Source of the DNA: Pseudomonas sp. RIT-PI-AD
GTDB taxonomy: Bacteria > Pseudomonadota > Gammaproteobacteria > Pseudomonadales > Pseudomonadaceae
DNA length: 64,000 bases
Assembly: GCF_025642785.1 (NCBI RefSeq)
Contig: NZ_JANZKU010000003.1
Coordinates: 213,868-277,867, forward strand
Direction of reading: 5' to 3'
Part shown: one piece after another, positions 31,231 through 42,556 of the stretch
Position numbering within the stretch: the stretch's first letter is position 1
Layout of the letters: each line of letters begins with the position of its first letter
The notes under the pieces: generated by a model
The model's database searches: none
What the model was told of the DNA's origin: nothing
What the model saw: the letters and a program-made list of their open reading frames with translations, nothing else
Program-made: the position numbers and the translations under genes

Positions 31231-31564
31231 TTCCGTGGAAGGGGCTGGCAAAGCTCTTTAAAAATAGGATCGAGATAAAAAAAAGTCGCTTTTCCATAGA
31301 TTTTTCCGACGACCTTCTGAACAACTGTTTTTTACCACTGATCTGTAACACCCCACATCGCCCACAGGCGTTTACTTTCAGTAACGCCTGGAGAGGCGCA
31401 CGACCACGCACCCTTTGCGGGCGAGTCGGGTTTTACGCGCACCAAAAAGACGCGCGAGCGCGGAACCGCTCAAGGCGGCGGATCACCGGAGGGAAGGGAC
31501 GCGGCGGGGAGAGGGCCGGAAGAAATCGCGGACGCGAGCAGGCCAGATTGGGGCGGAAACGAAA
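31231..31564. other. Intergenic between the liv-type operon and azurin
   Basis: No gene seen. The half near the liv promoter is AT-rich (31250-31345, including A- and T-tracts), unusual in this window. The rest is GC-rich. Open frames here are shadows without start signals. Confidence 0.5.
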
Positions 31565-31585
31565 CGCCCCGGACCAGCCGGGGCG
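31565..31585 (-). terminator. Hairpin terminator after azurin
   Basis: CGCCCCGG-ACCAG-CCGGGGCG at 31565-31585. On the minus strand it is followed by TTTCGTTTCC. It lies 21 bp after the azurin stop. A reasonable intrinsic terminator with a broken T tract. Confidence 0.7.
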
Positions 31586-31606
31586 CACGGGAAAACGATT
31601 CGCCGA

Positions 31607-32056
31607 TCAGTCGACCAGCTTGACCGCGCCCTTCATCATCGAGGCATGGCCCGGGAACGAGCAGAAGAACTGGTAATCCTCGCCGGCCTGCAGCTTGGAC
31701 ACATCGAAGGTCACGGAATCGGACTCGCCACCGCCGATGATCTTGGTGTGGGCGATGATCCGGGCGTCGTCGGCCTTCAGGTAGTTGTTGTCCAGGCCGG
31801 CGGCCATGCCGTCGCTGGTGACGCCCACCATGTCGGCGGTCTTGCTCAGCACCCAGTTGTGACCCATCACGTTCTTCGGCAGCTTGCCGACGTGCTTCAG
31901 GTTCACGGTGAAGGTCTTGCAGCTCTTGCTGATGTCGATGGACTTGGTCTCGTAGGACATCTGGTCGGTGGAGTTCACGTCTACCTCGCATTGGGCAGCG
32001 AGTACCGGCAGGCTGGCCATGGCCAGCGCGGATGCGACGATGAGCTTGCGAATCAT
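31607..32056 (-). CDS. azu: Azurin, periplasmic blue copper protein
   Basis: A 149-aa precursor: 21-residue signal peptide ([20 protein letters not shown], then cut before AQCEVDV) and a mature protein of about 128 residues, as in P. aeruginosa azurin. The copper ligands are the His in MGHNWVL and the Cys, His and Met in [13 protein letters not shown]. The surface disulfide cysteines are in QCEVDV and SKSCKTF. It carries electrons in the periplasm, for example to nitrite reductase or a peroxidase. The ATG is at 32054-32056 behind AAGGAGAC. The promoter region shows no obvious ANR/FNR box (TTGAT-N4-ATCAA). Confidence 0.97.
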   Translation of the reverse strand: MIRKLIVASALAMASLPVLAAQCEVDVNSTDQMSYETKSIDISKSCKTFTVNLKHVGKLPKNVMGHNWVLSKTADMVGVTSDGMAAGLDNNYLKADDARIIAHTKIIGGGESDSVTFDVSKLQAGEDYQFFCSFPGHASMMKGAVKLVD

Positions 32057-32196
32057 TGGATGTCTCCTTGGCAGGGTTCGGCGAATGCCGTACTCCAGAC
32101 TGCCTGAGCGCGAGCCGAGTTCCCATAGGTTGCGGCAACAAGACGCAGCCGCCGGACCCGCCGCGGACGGGATATCCGGACGTCTCCCGGCCCCCT

Positions 32197-33123
32197 TCAA
32201 CGAACGTGCGTCCCCCCAGGCGCGGCGGCGAATTCCGCGACCAGCGCCAGCACGTGACGGCGCAACCACAGGTGCACCGGGTCGGCATGCCGGCGCGGAT
32301 GCCAGCTCATCGCCAGCGCCACCGGCGGCGTGGCGACCGGCAAGGCGAAGCGATGCAGGCCCGACCCCAGGGCGCTCCATTGCACGAAGGCTTCCGGGAT
32401 GGCGGCGACATAGTCGGTGCCCTGCAACATGGCCAGGGCCGACTGGAAGCCCGGCGCGATCACGACGATGCGCCGGCTGAGCCCGAGCAGTTGGAGGGCC
32501 GCATCGATCGGCCCCGGGACATGAGCGCGACGCGATACGCAAAGGTGCGGCCAACGGACGAAGGCCTCGGCGCTCACCTGGGATTCGGCGGCCAACCCAT
32601 GGCCCGCGTGGACAACCCCCACCAAGGGGCTGCTCAACAGCGCACGGCTGTGGATTTCCGGGGCCGGGTTCCGCAAGGCGCCCAGGTCCAGGTCCACCGC
32701 GCCGCTGCGCAGCGCGTCGCGGCCCTTTTCCACCCGCAGCAGGAACCGCACGCTCACCCCGGGCGCCTCGGCAGCCATACGCGCGGCCAGGCGCGCGCCC
32801 CAGGCGCCGACGAAGCCGTCGTTGGCGCGCAGCACCAGGGTTCGCTCCAGGCGCGCGAAATCCACGTGCGGCGGTGTCAGGATGCCGCGTACGTCCTCGA
32901 TGGCGGCTCGCACCGGCTCGCGCAGGGCCAGCGCCCGCTCGGTGGGCACGAGCGTACGCCCCGCCAGCACGAACAACGGATCGCCCAAGGCGTCGCGCAG
33001 GCGCGCCAGGCGGCGGCTCATCGCCGGCGCGCTGAGATTGAGGCGCCGCGCGGCGCGGACCACGCTGCCCTCGGTGAGCAGTGCATCGAGGTCGATCAGG
33101 TGGTTCAGATCCAACTGGGGCAT
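32197..33123 (-). CDS. LysR-family transcriptional regulator
   Basis: A 308-aa LysR regulator. The winged helix-turn-helix is in [20 protein letters not shown] and [20 protein letters not shown] (residues about 11-50). The effector-binding domain has [15 protein letters not shown] and the second lobe [11 protein letters not shown]. The N-terminal pattern is close to the PcpR/NahR-type subgroup. The ATG is at 33121-33123 behind GGAGG. It is divergent from the EamA permease gene with 117 bp between, so it most likely controls that gene and itself. Confidence 0.9.
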   Translation of the reverse strand: MPQLDLNHLIDLDALLTEGSVVRAARRLNLSAPAMSRRLARLRDALGDPLFVLAGRTLVPTERALALREPVRAAIEDVRGILTPPHVDFARLERTLVLRANDGFVGAWGARLAARMAAEAPGVSVRFLLRVEKGRDALRSGAVDLDLGALRNPAPEIHSRALLSSPLVGVVHAGHGLAAESQVSAEAFVRWPHLCVSRRAHVPGPIDAALQLLGLSRRIVVIAPGFQSALAMLQGTDYVAAIPEAFVQWSALGSGLHRFALPVATPPVALAMSWHPRRHADPVHLWLRRHVLALVAEFAAAPGGTHVR

Positions 33124-33240
33124 GGTGCCTCCGCAGCAGCCGTGCAAAAGATGCATGCATTCAATGGCGAGATTGCACTGTAGGCAACCCTGCGTCGCGT
33201 GGAAAATCATCGCACCGCTTCGGATTGGATAAGCCCACAC

Positions 33241-34149
33241 ATGCCCACACCCCACGCTACCCTGGCCCAGCTCGGCCGCCTGGCACCGCTCGGGGCGATC
33301 CTGATCTGGTCCGGCAATACCCTGGTGACCAAGGCTTCCGCCGCCGCCATCGATCCGGCATCCATCGCCTTCTACCGGTGGTTTCTGGCCTGGCTGATCC
33401 TCACGCCCTTCCTCGGCTTCGCGGTCTGGCGGCGGCGCGCCCTGGTGCGCGCCCATGCCCCCCGCCTGGCGGTGCTGGGCGCCCTGGGCATGGCCACCTA
33501 CCAGGGTTGCGCCTATCTGGCGGCGCAGACCACGTCAGCGGTTAACATGGGCGTCTTGGTGGCGCTCATGCCGTTGCTGTCCGCGCTGCTCGCCAGCGCC
33601 CTGGCCGGGGAGCGGCTGACCCCCTTGCGCTCGACCGGCACCCTGGTGTCGCTGGCCGGCTTGCTGTGGCTCGTCGCGCGCGGCCAGCCGGAACGCCTGT
33701 GGAGCGGCGGCATGGCCGTCGGCGACCTGTGGATGCTCGTGGCGGTGGGCTCCAACGCCCTGTACGGCGTGCTGCTCAAGCGCTGGGCCTCGCCCCTGAG
33801 CACCTGGCAACAGCTGTATGTGCAGATCGGCTTCGGCAGCCTGGCGCTGGCGCCCTTCTGGCTCGCCGGGCCGATGACGCCGATCGATGGCACCAACGCG
33901 CCGCTGATTCTCTACGCCGCCCTGCCCGCGTCGCTGGGCGCGCCCTTTTTCTGGATGACCGGGATACGCCGCCTGGGTGCCGCCCGCACCGCGCTGTTCA
34001 TGAACCTGTTGCCGCCCCTGGTGGCGGTATTGGCCTGGTGGCTGCTGGGCGAAGCGCTGCACGGCTATCACGCCGTGGGCGGCGTCATCGTGCTGCTGGG
34101 CGTGACCCTGGGGCTGTGGCGACGGGACAGGCGGGGACGCACCGGTTGA
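33241..34149 (+). CDS. EamA/DMT-family transporter
   Basis: A 302-aa membrane protein with ten predicted helices, in two EamA repeats (first: LGAILIWSGNTLVTKASAAA; second: LWMLVAVGSNALYGVLLKRW). This is the drug/metabolite exporter superfamily; the substrate is unknown. I take the ATG at 33241; a GTG at 33199 would add 14 residues lacking family similarity. It is divergent from the LysR gene, its probable regulator. Confidence 0.88.
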   Translation: MPTPHATLAQLGRLAPLGAILIWSGNTLVTKASAAAIDPASIAFYRWFLAWLILTPFLGFAVWRRRALVRAHAPRLAVLGALGMATYQGCAYLAAQTTSAVNMGVLVALMPLLSALLASALAGERLTPLRSTGTLVSLAGLLWLVARGQPERLWSGGMAVGDLWMLVAVGSNALYGVLLKRWASPLSTWQQLYVQIGFGSLALAPFWLAGPMTPIDGTNAPLILYAALPASLGAPFFWMTGIRRLGAARTALFMNLLPPLVAVLAWWLLGEALHGYHAVGGVIVLLGVTLGLWRRDRRGRTG

Positions 34150-34316
34150 ACCCGCTCATCCGGCGGTGCCCGGTGCTTCTGTGACGGCGTTTCATTAATC
34201 GACAGGCGAAGCTGGTATCGGCGGCGGAATTTGCCATAGTACGGGCTTTCGCGGAGCCGCCCGCGGCCTCCTTGGCCGGCGCGTCTCCCTCACCCGTGAC
34301 GACTCAGGAAGACACC

Positions 34317-34943
34317 ATGACGGGTTACCGCATCCCCGGCCCGACCTGCGGCACGCGCAGCGGCTCGCTCGACACCGGCACCCTCGCCCGCACCCTCAGC
34401 CCCGCCCCCGGCCCGGTGGGCAGCCAGGGCTCCGGCAACGGCATCGACCGCACCACTCCCGCCGAACGGGCGCGACTGCAGGAAATCCGCCGGCTGGTCT
34501 CCGCCAACAACCGCTCCACCCTGGATAACGACCTGGTCATCTGCCAGATCTACATGGAATCGCGTTTCGACCCCATGGCCAAAGCACCCGGCAGCAGCGC
34601 CAAGGGCCTCATGCAATTGCTGAAGCAGGCGGTCCAGCAGGTATTCAAATACCGCAAGCAAAAAGAACTAGGGCACATGCCGAGCGATAAAGTGACCCAG
34701 GCCGCGTTCGACGAAGGCAAGGAATTGCACCAGAGCGCGCTGATCTACAACGAGGCGGTCAACATCCAGCTGGGTACCGAGTACATGCAGTATCTCCTGG
34801 ACAAGAAAATCGGCACCGAGCAGGCATTCGGGCGTTACCGGGATTCAGGCAACGGGGTCTACTACCGGAAGATCAAGACGGCCGCCGACAAGTTGCGTCG
34901 GGCCCCGGATTCCATGCAGCCGCTCTATGAGATGGTCAAATGA
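34317..34943 (+). CDS. Lytic transglycosylase-like protein without signal peptide (putative antibacterial effector)
   Basis: A 208-aa protein. Residues 1-40 are rich in Pro/Gly/Ser/Thr (YRIPGPTCGT, then SPAPGPVGSQGSG). Residues about 70-200 look like an SLT (goose-lysozyme-type) domain: catalytic Glu 81 in YMESRFDPMA, AKGLMQLL at about 95-102, and NIQLGTEYMQYLL and FGRYRDSGNGVYY matching the later SLT motifs. There is no signal peptide or lipobox, so Sec export is unlikely. The stop overlaps the next gene as ATGA (34940-34943), and the next two genes encode related exported proteins. That layout is known for type VI effector-immunity pairs. No T6SS genes are in the window. A phage-type or cytosolic enzyme is an alternative. 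Confidence 0.7.
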   Translation: MTGYRIPGPTCGTRSGSLDTGTLARTLSPAPGPVGSQGSGNGIDRTTPAERARLQEIRRLVSANNRSTLDNDLVICQIYMESRFDPMAKAPGSSAKGLMQLLKQAVQQVFKYRKQKELGHMPSDKVTQAAFDEGKELHQSALIYNEAVNIQLGTEYMQYLLDKKIGTEQAFGRYRDSGNGVYYRKIKTAADKLRRAPDSMQPLYEMVK

Positions 34944-35530
34944 AGACGGCGATGACCTCCCTGTTGCTGGGCCTGCTCTTCGCGCTGCCCGTGTCGGCAT
35001 CGGAGAAAGTGGCGCAGTGCCAACTGGGCAGCGCGGAAAAGAAACAGGTCGAGGTCCTGGCCACCCATCCCATCAGCGACACCGCCCTGTATCGGTTGGT
35101 CCGCGACGGCAAGGCGGACTACCTCTATGCCGACGAGGACCCGGAGGAAGATTCCCGAGGATCTTCCGTGGAAATCCAATGCGCCGGAGAGGATGAGCAG
35201 GTCCTGGTCCTGACCGGCGAGTTCAATTCCAACTTCCTGCAAAGTGTCGTGCTGCGCTTCAATTCCGTCTGGGGCGCCTGGGAGCGCATGGACTTCGCCG
35301 AGCGCGCCGCACCCGAATGGCTGTACCTCGGCCAGGACGGCATGTACGTGGTGGTGCCCAACCCCGGGCGCAACGAGACCCCGGAACCCTACTTGGTCTA
35401 CCGCTTCGATAGCACCAAGGGGCAGGATTACCAGGCCCACGTGAACGAAGGACCGCAGGGTAGCGATGCCCTACCGGAGCGGCCGGGCTACCGGGCGATC
35501 CACCTGAAACCACGCCAGCCCCAGCCTTGA
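34940..35530 (+). CDS. Exported protein, putative immunity protein 1
   Basis: A 196-aa protein with a signal peptide (MKTAMTSLLLGLLFALPVSA, cut near residue 20), thus periplasmic. One cysteine pair (CQLGS..., ...IQCAGE) could be disulfide bonded. The C-terminal half contains WLYLGQDGMYVVVPNPGRNE and YLVYRFD, and a parallel pattern occurs in the next protein (LYLSTRGMLVVIPNAGHE, YLVYRYP), so the two are paralogs. Its start overlaps the transglycosylase stop. Overlap and location make it a candidate inhibitor of that enzyme. I recognise no named domain. Confidence 0.72.
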   Translation: MKTAMTSLLLGLLFALPVSASEKVAQCQLGSAEKKQVEVLATHPISDTALYRLVRDGKADYLYADEDPEEDSRGSSVEIQCAGEDEQVLVLTGEFNSNFLQSVVLRFNSVWGAWERMDFAERAAPEWLYLGQDGMYVVVPNPGRNETPEPYLVYRFDSTKGQDYQAHVNEGPQGSDALPERPGYRAIHLKPRQPQP

Positions 35531-35541
35531 ACCAGAACCCG

Positions 35542-36153
35542 ATGCCCCGCGAGTCGAGGCGGGTTCCGCAGTCCAGGCTTCTGCTCGGGGCCACGGCGCT
35601 CGCGCTGGTCTCTTTCACTGCCCAAGGGGAAAACACGCCTTATCCCGGCAAGGAGTCGCCGCCCCGGTCCATCACCCGCTGCCAGATGGCGGATGGGTCA
35701 TTCGCGGAACTCCTGGGGCAACCCGACGGCTATACCCATGAAACACCACTTTTGAACATGGACGGCGAAACCAGGCCTGCCTTCCAGGATGTCCCCGACA
35801 TGGACTACGTTGGCCAGGCCCTCGTCGCGAACTGTCAGGGCCAGGCGCTCTATTTCGTGTACCAGGGCATGTCGCCCTACCTCAAGGGCGCCCTCGTCAG
35901 GAAGAACCCGGAAACCTACAAAACCGAAGTGATCCTGTTCGCGGAAAAGGCGACGCCCCTCCGGCTCTATCTGAGCACTCGCGGGATGCTCGTCGTGATT
36001 CCGAACGCCGGCCATGAAACCGACAAGAAATACCTCGTCTATCGCTATCCGGTGCTCAACGAGGACGAACAGCCCCTGGGCCTGGACCGACTCCCAGCCC
36101 GGGGAGATTACGAAATCCTCGATCTCGCGCCGATCAAGACACCCGATGCATGA
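35542..36153 (+). CDS. Exported protein, putative immunity protein 2 (paralog of preceding)
   Basis: A 203-aa protein with a basic N-terminus followed by a hydrophobic stretch (LLLGATALALVSFTAQG), a likely signal peptide. It resembles the preceding protein in the C-terminal half (LYLSTRGMLVVIPNAGHE, KYLVYRYP, RGDYEILDL). Two cysteines are in comparable places (TRCQMADG and VANCQGQ). The ATG at 35542 has no clear Shine-Dalgarno. A TTG at 35527 would overlap the previous stop as TTGA and may be the real, coupled start. It forms a three-gene unit with the transglycosylase-like gene. Confidence 0.7.
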   Translation: MPRESRRVPQSRLLLGATALALVSFTAQGENTPYPGKESPPRSITRCQMADGSFAELLGQPDGYTHETPLLNMDGETRPAFQDVPDMDYVGQALVANCQGQALYFVYQGMSPYLKGALVRKNPETYKTEVILFAEKATPLRLYLSTRGMLVVIPNAGHETDKKYLVYRYPVLNEDEQPLGLDRLPARGDYEILDLAPIKTPDA

Positions 36154-36447
36154 GCGCCTTCAGCGTCCCCCTTTGAAGCGCGCCTGAACGCGCGGCGCAC
36201 AAACCGCCCCCGTGCTCCCAGGAGCGAACGCCAGCCCAGCCGTCCATGATCCGTGCGCTCGAGCCTCCGGCTGCGCAGGCAATGCGCTTGGATATGCGCC
36301 AAGACGATGTCGGACAACAAGGCCGCGTCGACCAGCAATGACCGGCAAAAGAAGAGCACCGGGGTTTTTGGCCAGCCCCCTGGCATCATGGCCGCTGATC
36401 AACCCATCCCGAGCCCAAAGGCTCCGACACAGAACCGGAACGCTCCT

Positions 36448-36890
36448 ATGCCCTCCCTCATCGATACGCCGGCACCCGAGGACCTGCCCCGCCTGCTCGA
36501 GGTCTGGGAAACGGCGGTCCGCGCCACCCACGACTTCCTCCCCGAGGCGGCTATCCAGCGGCTTCGCCCACTGATCCGCGACCGGTATTTCAGCCAGGTC
36601 GCGCTCACCTGCCTGCGCGACGACCGGCAGCGCGTCGTCGGCTTTCTCGGCCGCGCGGGCCAGCGGGTGGAAATGCTTTTCGTCGACCCCGCCTAGCATG
36701 GCCAGGGGCTTGGCCGACGCCTGCGGGAGCAGGCGCGACGGGAGCATCGGGTGAACGAGGTCGACGTCAACGAACAGAACCCGAAGGCCCTCGGCTTCTA
36801 TCGGCGCATGGGTTCGCGGCGATCGGCCGCTCGCCGCTCGACGGCGAAGGCCGGCCCTTCCCGCTGCCGCGCTTACGCCGCGACGCCTGA
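36448..36890 (+). pseudogene. YjaB-like GNAT acetyltransferase, broken by a stop and a frameshift
   Basis: Reads MPSLIDTPAPEDLPRLLEVW, then ATHDFLPEAAI and VEMLFVDPA, followed by an in-frame TAG (36694-36696). After it the same frame continues with HGQGLGRRLREQAR (the acetyl-CoA loop) and VNEQNPKALGFYRRMG. One base is then missing around 36811, and the neighbouring frame gives GFAAIGRSPLDGEGRPFPL to a TGA at 36888-36890. The pieces in order match E. coli YjaB (ATHDFL, VNEQN, GRSE-D--G-P-P). Two independent lesions make this a pseudogene. It is convergent with ygiQ. Confidence 0.82.
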
Positions 36891-36900
36891 AGCCCTTCGA

Positions 36901-39204
<2,304 letters not shown>

Positions 39205-39260
39205 GTTTTCTGGACCGGCTGGAATTTCAGGGGCGCGGAATATAGCACAAAAAATGAACA

Positions 39261-39284
39261 AGCCCGACGCCCGTAGTCGGGTTT
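39261..39284 (-). terminator. Hairpin after alr
   Basis: AGCCCGAC-GCCCGTA-GTCGGGTT at about 39261-39284. On the minus strand it is followed by TGTTCATTTTTT (39248-39260 complement), so it may end the alr transcript. It also has a TTTT on the plus side. Confidence 0.55.
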
Positions 39285-39370
39285 TCACCGGCACGGGCGC
39301 GAGAGGCGACGCCTCGCCCGCAGCCGTCGCGAACAGGCACCGAAACCCGCGAGCAAACCGCCGCCCCGCT

Positions 39371-40450
39371 TCAGCGACTGCGGTAGCGGCGCGGCACCCG
39401 CGGAGTGATCTTGCTCAGCAGTTCATAACCCAGGGTACCGGCGGCGCGCGCCACCTCGTCCACCGGCAACTGTGCGCCCCAGAGCTCCACCTTGGCGCCG
39501 ACCTGGATCCCGGGATGGTCGCTCAGGTCGAGGGTCAGCATGTCCATGGACACTCGCCCGGCGAGCTCGACGCGCTGCCCGTCCACCAGAACCGGGGTGC
39601 CGGCCGGGGCATGCCGGGGATAGCCGTCGGCGTAGCCGCAACTGACGGTGCCGATCCGCGCCGGTCGCATGGCGACCCAGTGGGCGCCGTAGCCGACGCT
39701 TTCGCCGACCGCCACGTCGCGTACGCCGATCAGCTCCGCTTCGAGGCTCAGCACCGGGCGCAAGCCCAGCTCCTGGGCGCTCAGATCGGCGAAAGGCGTG
39801 GCGCCGTAGAGCATGATGCCGGGCCGTACCCAGTCCATGTGGGCGGCCGGAATGCTCAGGATGGCGGCGGAATTGGCCAGGCTGCGCTGGTTGAAATCCA
39901 GGTCGAGCAGGTCGAGGAAGGCCTCCACCTGCTGTTCGGTGAGGGGATGGCCGCGCTCGTCGGCGCAAGCGAAATGGCTGATCAGGTTGAGCTCGGCGAC
40001 TTGCGCCGCGTCTTGCAGGCGCAGGTGCCAGAGACGCAACTCCGTCGCGCTGAAGCCCAGCCGGTGCATGCCCGAATCGAGCTTGAGCCAGACCGCCAGC
40101 GGCTTGCTCAGCGGTTGCGCCAGCAAGGCCTCCGCCTGGCGACGGTCCTGCACCACCACGTCCAGGCCGAGCTGGGCGGCGACCCGGTACTCGTTGGCCT
40201 CGAAACAGCCTTCCAGCAGAAGAATGCGCGCCGTGCCATGCATCGCCCGCACCTCCGCCGCTTCCTCCAGGCAGGCGACGGCGAAACCGTCGGCCTCGTC
40301 GTGCAGCGCGCTGACCACTTCCCGCACGCCGTGCCCATAGGCGTTCGCCTTGACCACCGCGAACACCTGGCGCCCGGGCGCGCAGCGCTTGGCGACCGCG
40401 TGGTTGTGACGGAGGGCGGCCAGATCGACCGAGGCGATGAGAGGACGCAT
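39371..40450 (-). CDS. alr: Alanine racemase, biosynthetic
   Basis: A 359-aa PLP enzyme that makes D-alanine for peptidoglycan. The PLP lysine is in [16 protein letters not shown] (about residues 30-45), and the second catalytic base, a tyrosine, is in [11 protein letters not shown] (about residue 253). [14 protein letters not shown] is the C-terminal domain motif. There is no signal peptide, so it is the cytoplasmic biosynthetic Alr rather than the catabolic periplasmic-like DadX/Bsr type. It lies downstream of dnaB in the same direction (104 bp gap). Confidence 0.95.
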   Translation of the reverse strand: MRPLIASVDLAALRHNHAVAKRCAPGRQVFAVVKANAYGHGVREVVSALHDEADGFAVACLEEAAEVRAMHGTARILLLEGCFEANEYRVAAQLGLDVVVQDRRQAEALLAQPLSKPLAVWLKLDSGMHRLGFSATELRLWHLRLQDAAQVAELNLISHFACADERGHPLTEQQVEAFLDLLDLDFNQRSLANSAAILSIPAAHMDWVRPGIMLYGATPFADLSAQELGLRPVLSLEAELIGVRDVAVGESVGYGAHWVAMRPARIGTVSCGYADGYPRHAPAGTPVLVDGQRVELAGRVSMDMLTLDLSDHPGIQVGAKVELWGAQLPVDEVARAAGTLGYELLSKITPRVPRRYRSR

Positions 40451-40554
40451 GACGAATCCTTGTGGCGGAACGGGCCGCTATCTTAACCGTCCGGCGACCA
40501 GGGACGAATTGACCTGGCGCAGACCCCGAAGACACCAGGCCGGCCAGACGACGA

Positions 40555-41949
40555 TCACTCGTCGTCGAACTGGTAGCTGCCCGGCGCGAGGTTCTCGAAG
40601 CGCGAGTACTTGCCGAGGAACGCCAGGCGCGCGGTGCCCAGCGGGCCGTTACGCTGCTTGCCGATGATGATCTCGGCCACGCCCTTGTATTCGGTTTCCG
40701 GGTGATAGACCTCGTCCCGGTAGACGAACAGGATGATGTCGGCGTCCTGCTCGATGGCGCCCGACTCGCGCAGGTCGGAGTTGATCGGGCGCTTGTTCGG
40801 ACGTTGTTCCAGGCCACGGTTGAGCTGCGACAAGGCGATGACCGGGCAGTTGAATTCCTTCGCCAGGGCCTTGAGCGAGCGCGAGATCTCGGAAATCTCG
40901 TTGACCCGGTTGTCGCCGCTGGAACCGGGGATCTGCATCAGTTGCAGGTAGTCGACCATGATCAGGCCGATCTCGCCGTGCTCGCGGGCCAGGCGGCGGG
41001 TGCGCGCGCGCATCTCCGACGGCGAGATGCCGGCGGTGTCGTCGATGAACAGCTTGCGGTCGTTGAGCAGGTTCACCGCCGAGGTCAGCCGCGGCCAGTC
41101 GTCGTCGTCCAGCCGGCCGGCGCGCACCTTGGTCTGGTCGATCCGACCCAGGGACGCGAGCATCCGGATCACGATGGATTCCGAAGGCATCTCCAGCGAA
41201 TAGACGAGAATCGCCTTGTCGCTGCGCATCAGCGCGTTCTCCACCAGGTTCATGGCGAAGGTGGTCTTACCCATGGAGGGACGACCGGCGACGATGACCA
41301 TGTCCGCCGGTTGCAGGCCGCTGGTCAGGCCGTCCAGGTCGGTGAACCCGGTGGACAGGCCGGTGATGGCGTCGCCGGCGTTGAACAGGGTGTCGATGCG
41401 ATCGATCGCCTTGACCAGGATGTCGTTGATCCCGATCGGGCCGCCGGTCTTCGGTCGCGCCTCGGCGATCTGGAAGATCAGCCGCTCGGCCTCGTCGAGG
41501 ATCTCCGCGCCGGTGCGGCCCTGGGGCGCATAGGCACTGTCGGCGATCTCGTTGCTGATGCCGATCAGCTGCCGCAGGGTGGCGCGCTCGCGGATGATCT
41601 GCGCATAGGCCTTGATGTTGGCAACCGATGGCGTGTTCTTCGCCAGTTCGCCCAGGTAGGCCAGGCCGCCCACCTGGCTCAGTTGGCCTTCCTTGTCCAG
41701 TTGCTCGGAAAGGGTCACCACGTCGAAGGGCTGGTTGCGTTCGGCCAGCTTGAAGATGGCACGGAAGATCAGCCGATGGTCGTGACGGTAGAAGTCGCCA
41801 TCGGAAACCTGGTCGAGCACGCGCTCCCAGGCATTGTTGTCCAGCATCAGCCCGCCCAGCACGGCCTGCTCGGCCTCGATGGAATGCGGCGGCACCTTGA
41901 GTGCGGCGGTTTCCAGGTCGTATTGCTCGGGGAGGGAGATATCGTTCAT
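40555..41949 (-). CDS. dnaB: Replicative DNA helicase DnaB
   Basis: A 464-aa hexameric helicase of the replication fork. The N-terminal DnaB_N domain (PHSIEAEQAVLGGLMLDNNA) binds primase. The RecA-like C-domain has Walker A AGRPSMGKTTFAMNL, Walker B LIMVDYLQLM and the arginine finger/sensor region LSQLNRGLEQRPNKRP. Full length. It is separated from the upstream rplI by a terminator-like hairpin but read in the same direction, as in P. aeruginosa. Confidence 0.98.
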   Translation of the reverse strand: MNDISLPEQYDLETAALKVPPHSIEAEQAVLGGLMLDNNAWERVLDQVSDGDFYRHDHRLIFRAIFKLAERNQPFDVVTLSEQLDKEGQLSQVGGLAYLGELAKNTPSVANIKAYAQIIRERATLRQLIGISNEIADSAYAPQGRTGAEILDEAERLIFQIAEARPKTGGPIGINDILVKAIDRIDTLFNAGDAITGLSTGFTDLDGLTSGLQPADMVIVAGRPSMGKTTFAMNLVENALMRSDKAILVYSLEMPSESIVIRMLASLGRIDQTKVRAGRLDDDDWPRLTSAVNLLNDRKLFIDDTAGISPSEMRARTRRLAREHGEIGLIMVDYLQLMQIPGSSGDNRVNEISEISRSLKALAKEFNCPVIALSQLNRGLEQRPNKRPINSDLRESGAIEQDADIILFVYRDEVYHPETEYKGVAEIIIGKQRNGPLGTARLAFLGKYSRFENLAPGSYQFDDE

Positions 41950-41983
41950 GGGCTCGGGCGATTTCGGTACGACGGAAAGACAA

Positions 41984-42017
41984 CGGGCACCCCACCGCTT
42001 GCGCGAGGGGGTGCCCG
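41984..42017 (-). terminator. Hairpin between rplI and dnaB
   Basis: CGGGCACCCC at 41984-41993 pairs with GGGGTGCCCG ending at 42017 across a GC-rich loop with its own pairing. On the minus strand it is followed by TTGTCTTTCC. It probably ends part of the rpsF-rplI transcripts before dnaB. Confidence 0.7.
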
Positions 42018-42088
42018 ATTGTTAGCGCGGTTGCGGTTCAGCGCAACCCCGCTGGGCGAATGGCGTCACCGCCCTCGCCCGCTGTGGC

Positions 42089-42535
42089 TCAGCCAGCCAG
42101 TACGATCAGCTTGACGGTCGCTTCGACATCGCTGTGCAGGTGCACGGCTACGTCGTATTCGCCGATTTGGCGGATGGTACCGTTCGGCAGACGCACTTCG
42201 CTCTTCGCCACTTCCACGCCGGAGGCGGTCAGGGCGTCGGCGATGTCCGCGGTGCCGATGGAACCGAACAGCTTGCCTTCGTCACCGGCCACCGCAGTGA
42301 TGGTGACTTCCAGCTCGGCCAGTTGGGCCGCGCGGGTTTCGGCGGACGCTTTCTTGTCGGCAGCGGCCTTTTCCAACTCGGCGCGACGCGCTTCGAAGGT
42401 TGCGATGTTCGCAGCGGTTGCGGCAGTCGCCTTGCCTTGCGGCAGGAGGAAATTGCGGCCGTAACCGGACTTGACGTTCACCTTGTCGCCCAGGTTGCCC
42501 AGGTTGGCGATTTTTTCCAGCAGGATGACTTCCAT
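42089..42535 (-). CDS. rplI: 50S ribosomal protein L9
   Basis: A 148-aa ribosomal protein bound to 23S rRNA domain V. The start [20 protein letters not shown] and the motif [16 protein letters not shown] are the L9 signature, followed by the long connecting helix and the C-terminal domain. Expected length. It lies in the rpsF-rpsR-(DUF2232)-rplI operon. Confidence 0.98.
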   Translation of the reverse strand: MEVILLEKIANLGNLGDKVNVKSGYGRNFLLPQGKATAATAANIATFEARRAELEKAAADKKASAETRAAQLAELEVTITAVAGDEGKLFGSIGTADIADALTASGVEVAKSEVRLPNGTIRQIGEYDVAVHLHSDVEATVKLIVLAG

Positions 42536-42556
42536 TTGAGTCTTACCTCTTAACTT

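Noticed and set aside
34317..34943. Ordinary housekeeping lytic transglycosylase (Mlt/Slt)
   Set aside because: No signal peptide or lipobox, short, and coupled to two exported paralogs; though not excluded, the effector reading explains more.
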